This document shows positions 6,803-7,456 of a stretch of DNA of 7,456 bases, one piece after another. Position 1 is the first letter of the stretch, and every line of letters starts with the position of its first letter. Source of the DNA: Pseudobdellovibrionaceae bacterium (lineage in GTDB: Bacteria; Bdellovibrionota; Bdellovibrionia; Bdellovibrionales; JAMPXM01); the NCBI GenBank assembly GCA_913776405.1, contig CAJYOV010000453.1, positions 1 to 7,456 of the forward strand, written 5' to 3'. Below the pieces are notes generated by a model, which worked only from the letters and a program-made list of their open reading frames with translations, did no database searches and had not been told where the DNA came from. The position numbers and the translations under genes are program-made.

Positions 6803-7120
6803 GTGAACAAGGCAGAACTCGTCGAAAAAGTTGCTAAAAAAACCGCTACGACGAAGCTGCAATCTGAACAGGTGATCGACGCCGCTCTTGAGGTTATTTC
6901 GCGCGCAGTCGCAAAAGGCGACGAAGTGAAACTAGTTGGCTTCGGTACTTTCTCACGCACCGTTCGCAAATCTCGCGCGGGCCGCAACCCAAAAACGGGT
7001 ACGAAACTCGTTATTCCAGCAGCCAAAGTTCCGAAATTTAAAGCCGGCAAAGACTTAAAGACCTCTGTAAATAATTTTGCTTATTTTAATGGCATAACTC
7101 GCCCACATGGCGAGATGTAG
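6803..7120 (+). CDS. hup: HU-family histone-like DNA-binding protein with a C-terminal tail
   Basis: Nucleoid protein that binds and bends DNA as a dimer. Residues 1-90 align end to end with canonical 90-residue HU: two N-terminal helices (MNKAELVEKVAKKT... and the SEQVIDAALEVISRAV helix), the signature VKLVGFGTF at 42-50, the beta arm with GRNPKTG (60-66; Pro63 is the residue that wedges between base pairs) and the closing helix after VPKFKAGKDLK. The subunit is HU-like rather than clearly IHF alpha or beta. The oddity is about 15 extra residues (91-105, NFAYFNGITRPHGEM) past the usual end, encoded by an AT-rich patch followed by a hairpin. Both other frames hold TAA at 7068-7070 and 7072-7074, just where HU normally ends. 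The start is GTG with a strong Shine-Dalgarno. It is divergent from argS and convergent with the gene to its right. Confidence 0.95.
   Translation: MNKAELVEKVAKKTATTKLQSEQVIDAALEVISRAVAKGDEVKLVGFGTFSRTVRKSRAGRNPKTGTKLVIPAAKVPKFKAGKDLKTSVNNFAYFNGITRPHGEM
7098..7114. terminator. Perfect six-pair hairpin overlapping the HU 3' end, candidate bidirectional termination element
   Basis: CTCGCC (7098-7103) and GGCGAG (7109-7114) form a perfect six-base-pair stem with a five-base loop, ending six bases before the last base of the HU stop codon. A second inverted repeat, ATGTAG (7115-7120) with CTACAT (7144-7149), encloses the gap between the convergent genes. Neither is followed at once by a run of T on either strand, so an intrinsic terminator is possible but not typical. 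The pairing is seen; the function is inferred from the position between convergent genes. Confidence 0.3.
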
Positions 7121-7162
7121 GCACTCGCTCGCGGGCGCTCAAACTACATTGCACTCTAGATT

Positions 7163-7456
7163 TTAAGGCTTTGGTCGTCCTGTGAGGGTCGCCGTTTCGG
7201 TTTGAATTTGCGAAAGCGCCGTCAAGACAGAGTCTGCTTCTGCTGACGCGATCTCGCGTTTCTGGTCCGTCGCTGAATCCAGTTCGTTCGCCAGTGCGGC
7301 CAACTTTTCAGCCGCAAGCTGGAAAGCCGCCAACTGCGGGAAGTAAGCCGTTTCATTGCGCGGCGAAGCGGCCAATTGAAGCACCGGCATCGCGGCGTCT
7401 TTCGCTGCAAGCCGCCATGTCGCAAGCTCTCTCTTCCAAGTTTTGGGCTGACCTTT
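7163..7456 (-). CDS. Unrecognised Ala-rich helical protein, C-terminal 97 residues (cut by right edge)
   Basis: An open frame running from the right edge to a TAA at 7165-7163. I do not recognise the family. The 97 visible residues are rich in Ala, Leu, Glu and Gln, with Trp residues early on (KTWKRELATWRLAAKDAA), and look like two or three amphipathic helices ending in a short basic tail (TGRPKP). No membrane segment is visible. An internal ATG at 7390 could begin a 75-residue protein, but it has no Shine-Dalgarno and the frame stays open upstream with similar composition, so this is more likely the end of a longer gene. It converges on HU with a 42-base gap. That it is coding is supported mainly by the open frame and the helical amino-acid pattern. 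Confidence 0.6.
   Translation of the reverse strand, partial: KGQPKTWKRELATWRLAAKDAAMPVLQLAASPRNETAYFPQLAAFQLAAEKLAALANELDSATDQKREIASAEADSVLTALSQIQTETATLTGRPKP

Noticed and set aside
1..7456. CRISPR arrays, insertion sequences, tRNA or rRNA genes, riboswitches
   Set aside because: No spaced direct repeats, terminal inverted repeats with a transposase, cloverleaf or conserved leader structures were seen; nearly all bases are taken up by the listed genes.

Overview
The window looks like an ordinary chromosomal stretch from a mid-GC Gram-negative bacterium. My best guess is Bdellovibrionota or another delta-proteobacterium-like lineage. That guess rests on the style of the proteins: a stand-alone secreted FecR-domain protein, a membrane-anchored TPR protein and a long soluble coiled-coil protein packed between core genes, with GTG starts in three of six genes whose start is visible. 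No single marker gene proves it. I see no rRNA, tRNA, insertion sequence, integrase, CRISPR array or prophage block.

Layout. The minus strand carries one tightly packed gene row, read from right to left: argS (arginyl-tRNA synthetase, 4995-6725), a TPR protein with an N-terminal membrane segment (4250-4927), an exported FecR-domain protein (3474-4253, overlapping the TPR gene stop by 4 bases), a 553-residue coiled-coil protein (1742-3403), pyk (pyruvate kinase, 165-1697) and the start of a small four-helix membrane protein of the YvlD / phage-holin-4 superfamily (1-159, cut by the left edge). Gaps are 5 to 70 bases and none holds a convincing intrinsic terminator, so readthrough along the row is plausible. 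To the right of argS, on the plus strand and divergent, lies an HU-family DNA-binding protein gene (6803-7120) with a good sigma70-type promoter and a strong ribosome binding site. A minus-strand gene, converging on HU and cut by the right edge, supplies an unrecognised Ala-rich helical C-terminus (7163-7456).

How the genes may work together. argS, pyk and hup are housekeeping genes. Between argS and pyk sits a three-gene block: inner-membrane TPR, periplasmic FecR-like protein, then a soluble rod. The TPR and FecR-like genes look translationally coupled. This block is the most interesting part: none of the three has an obvious specific function, and no FecI-type sigma factor or TonB receptor lies next to the FecR-like gene. 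I found no clear evidence for a wholly new system. The points worth a second look are the coiled-coil rod with its internal repeat, the extra C-terminal tail on HU with a hairpin in its coding sequence, the hairpin in front of pyk, and the orphan TPR/FecR pair.
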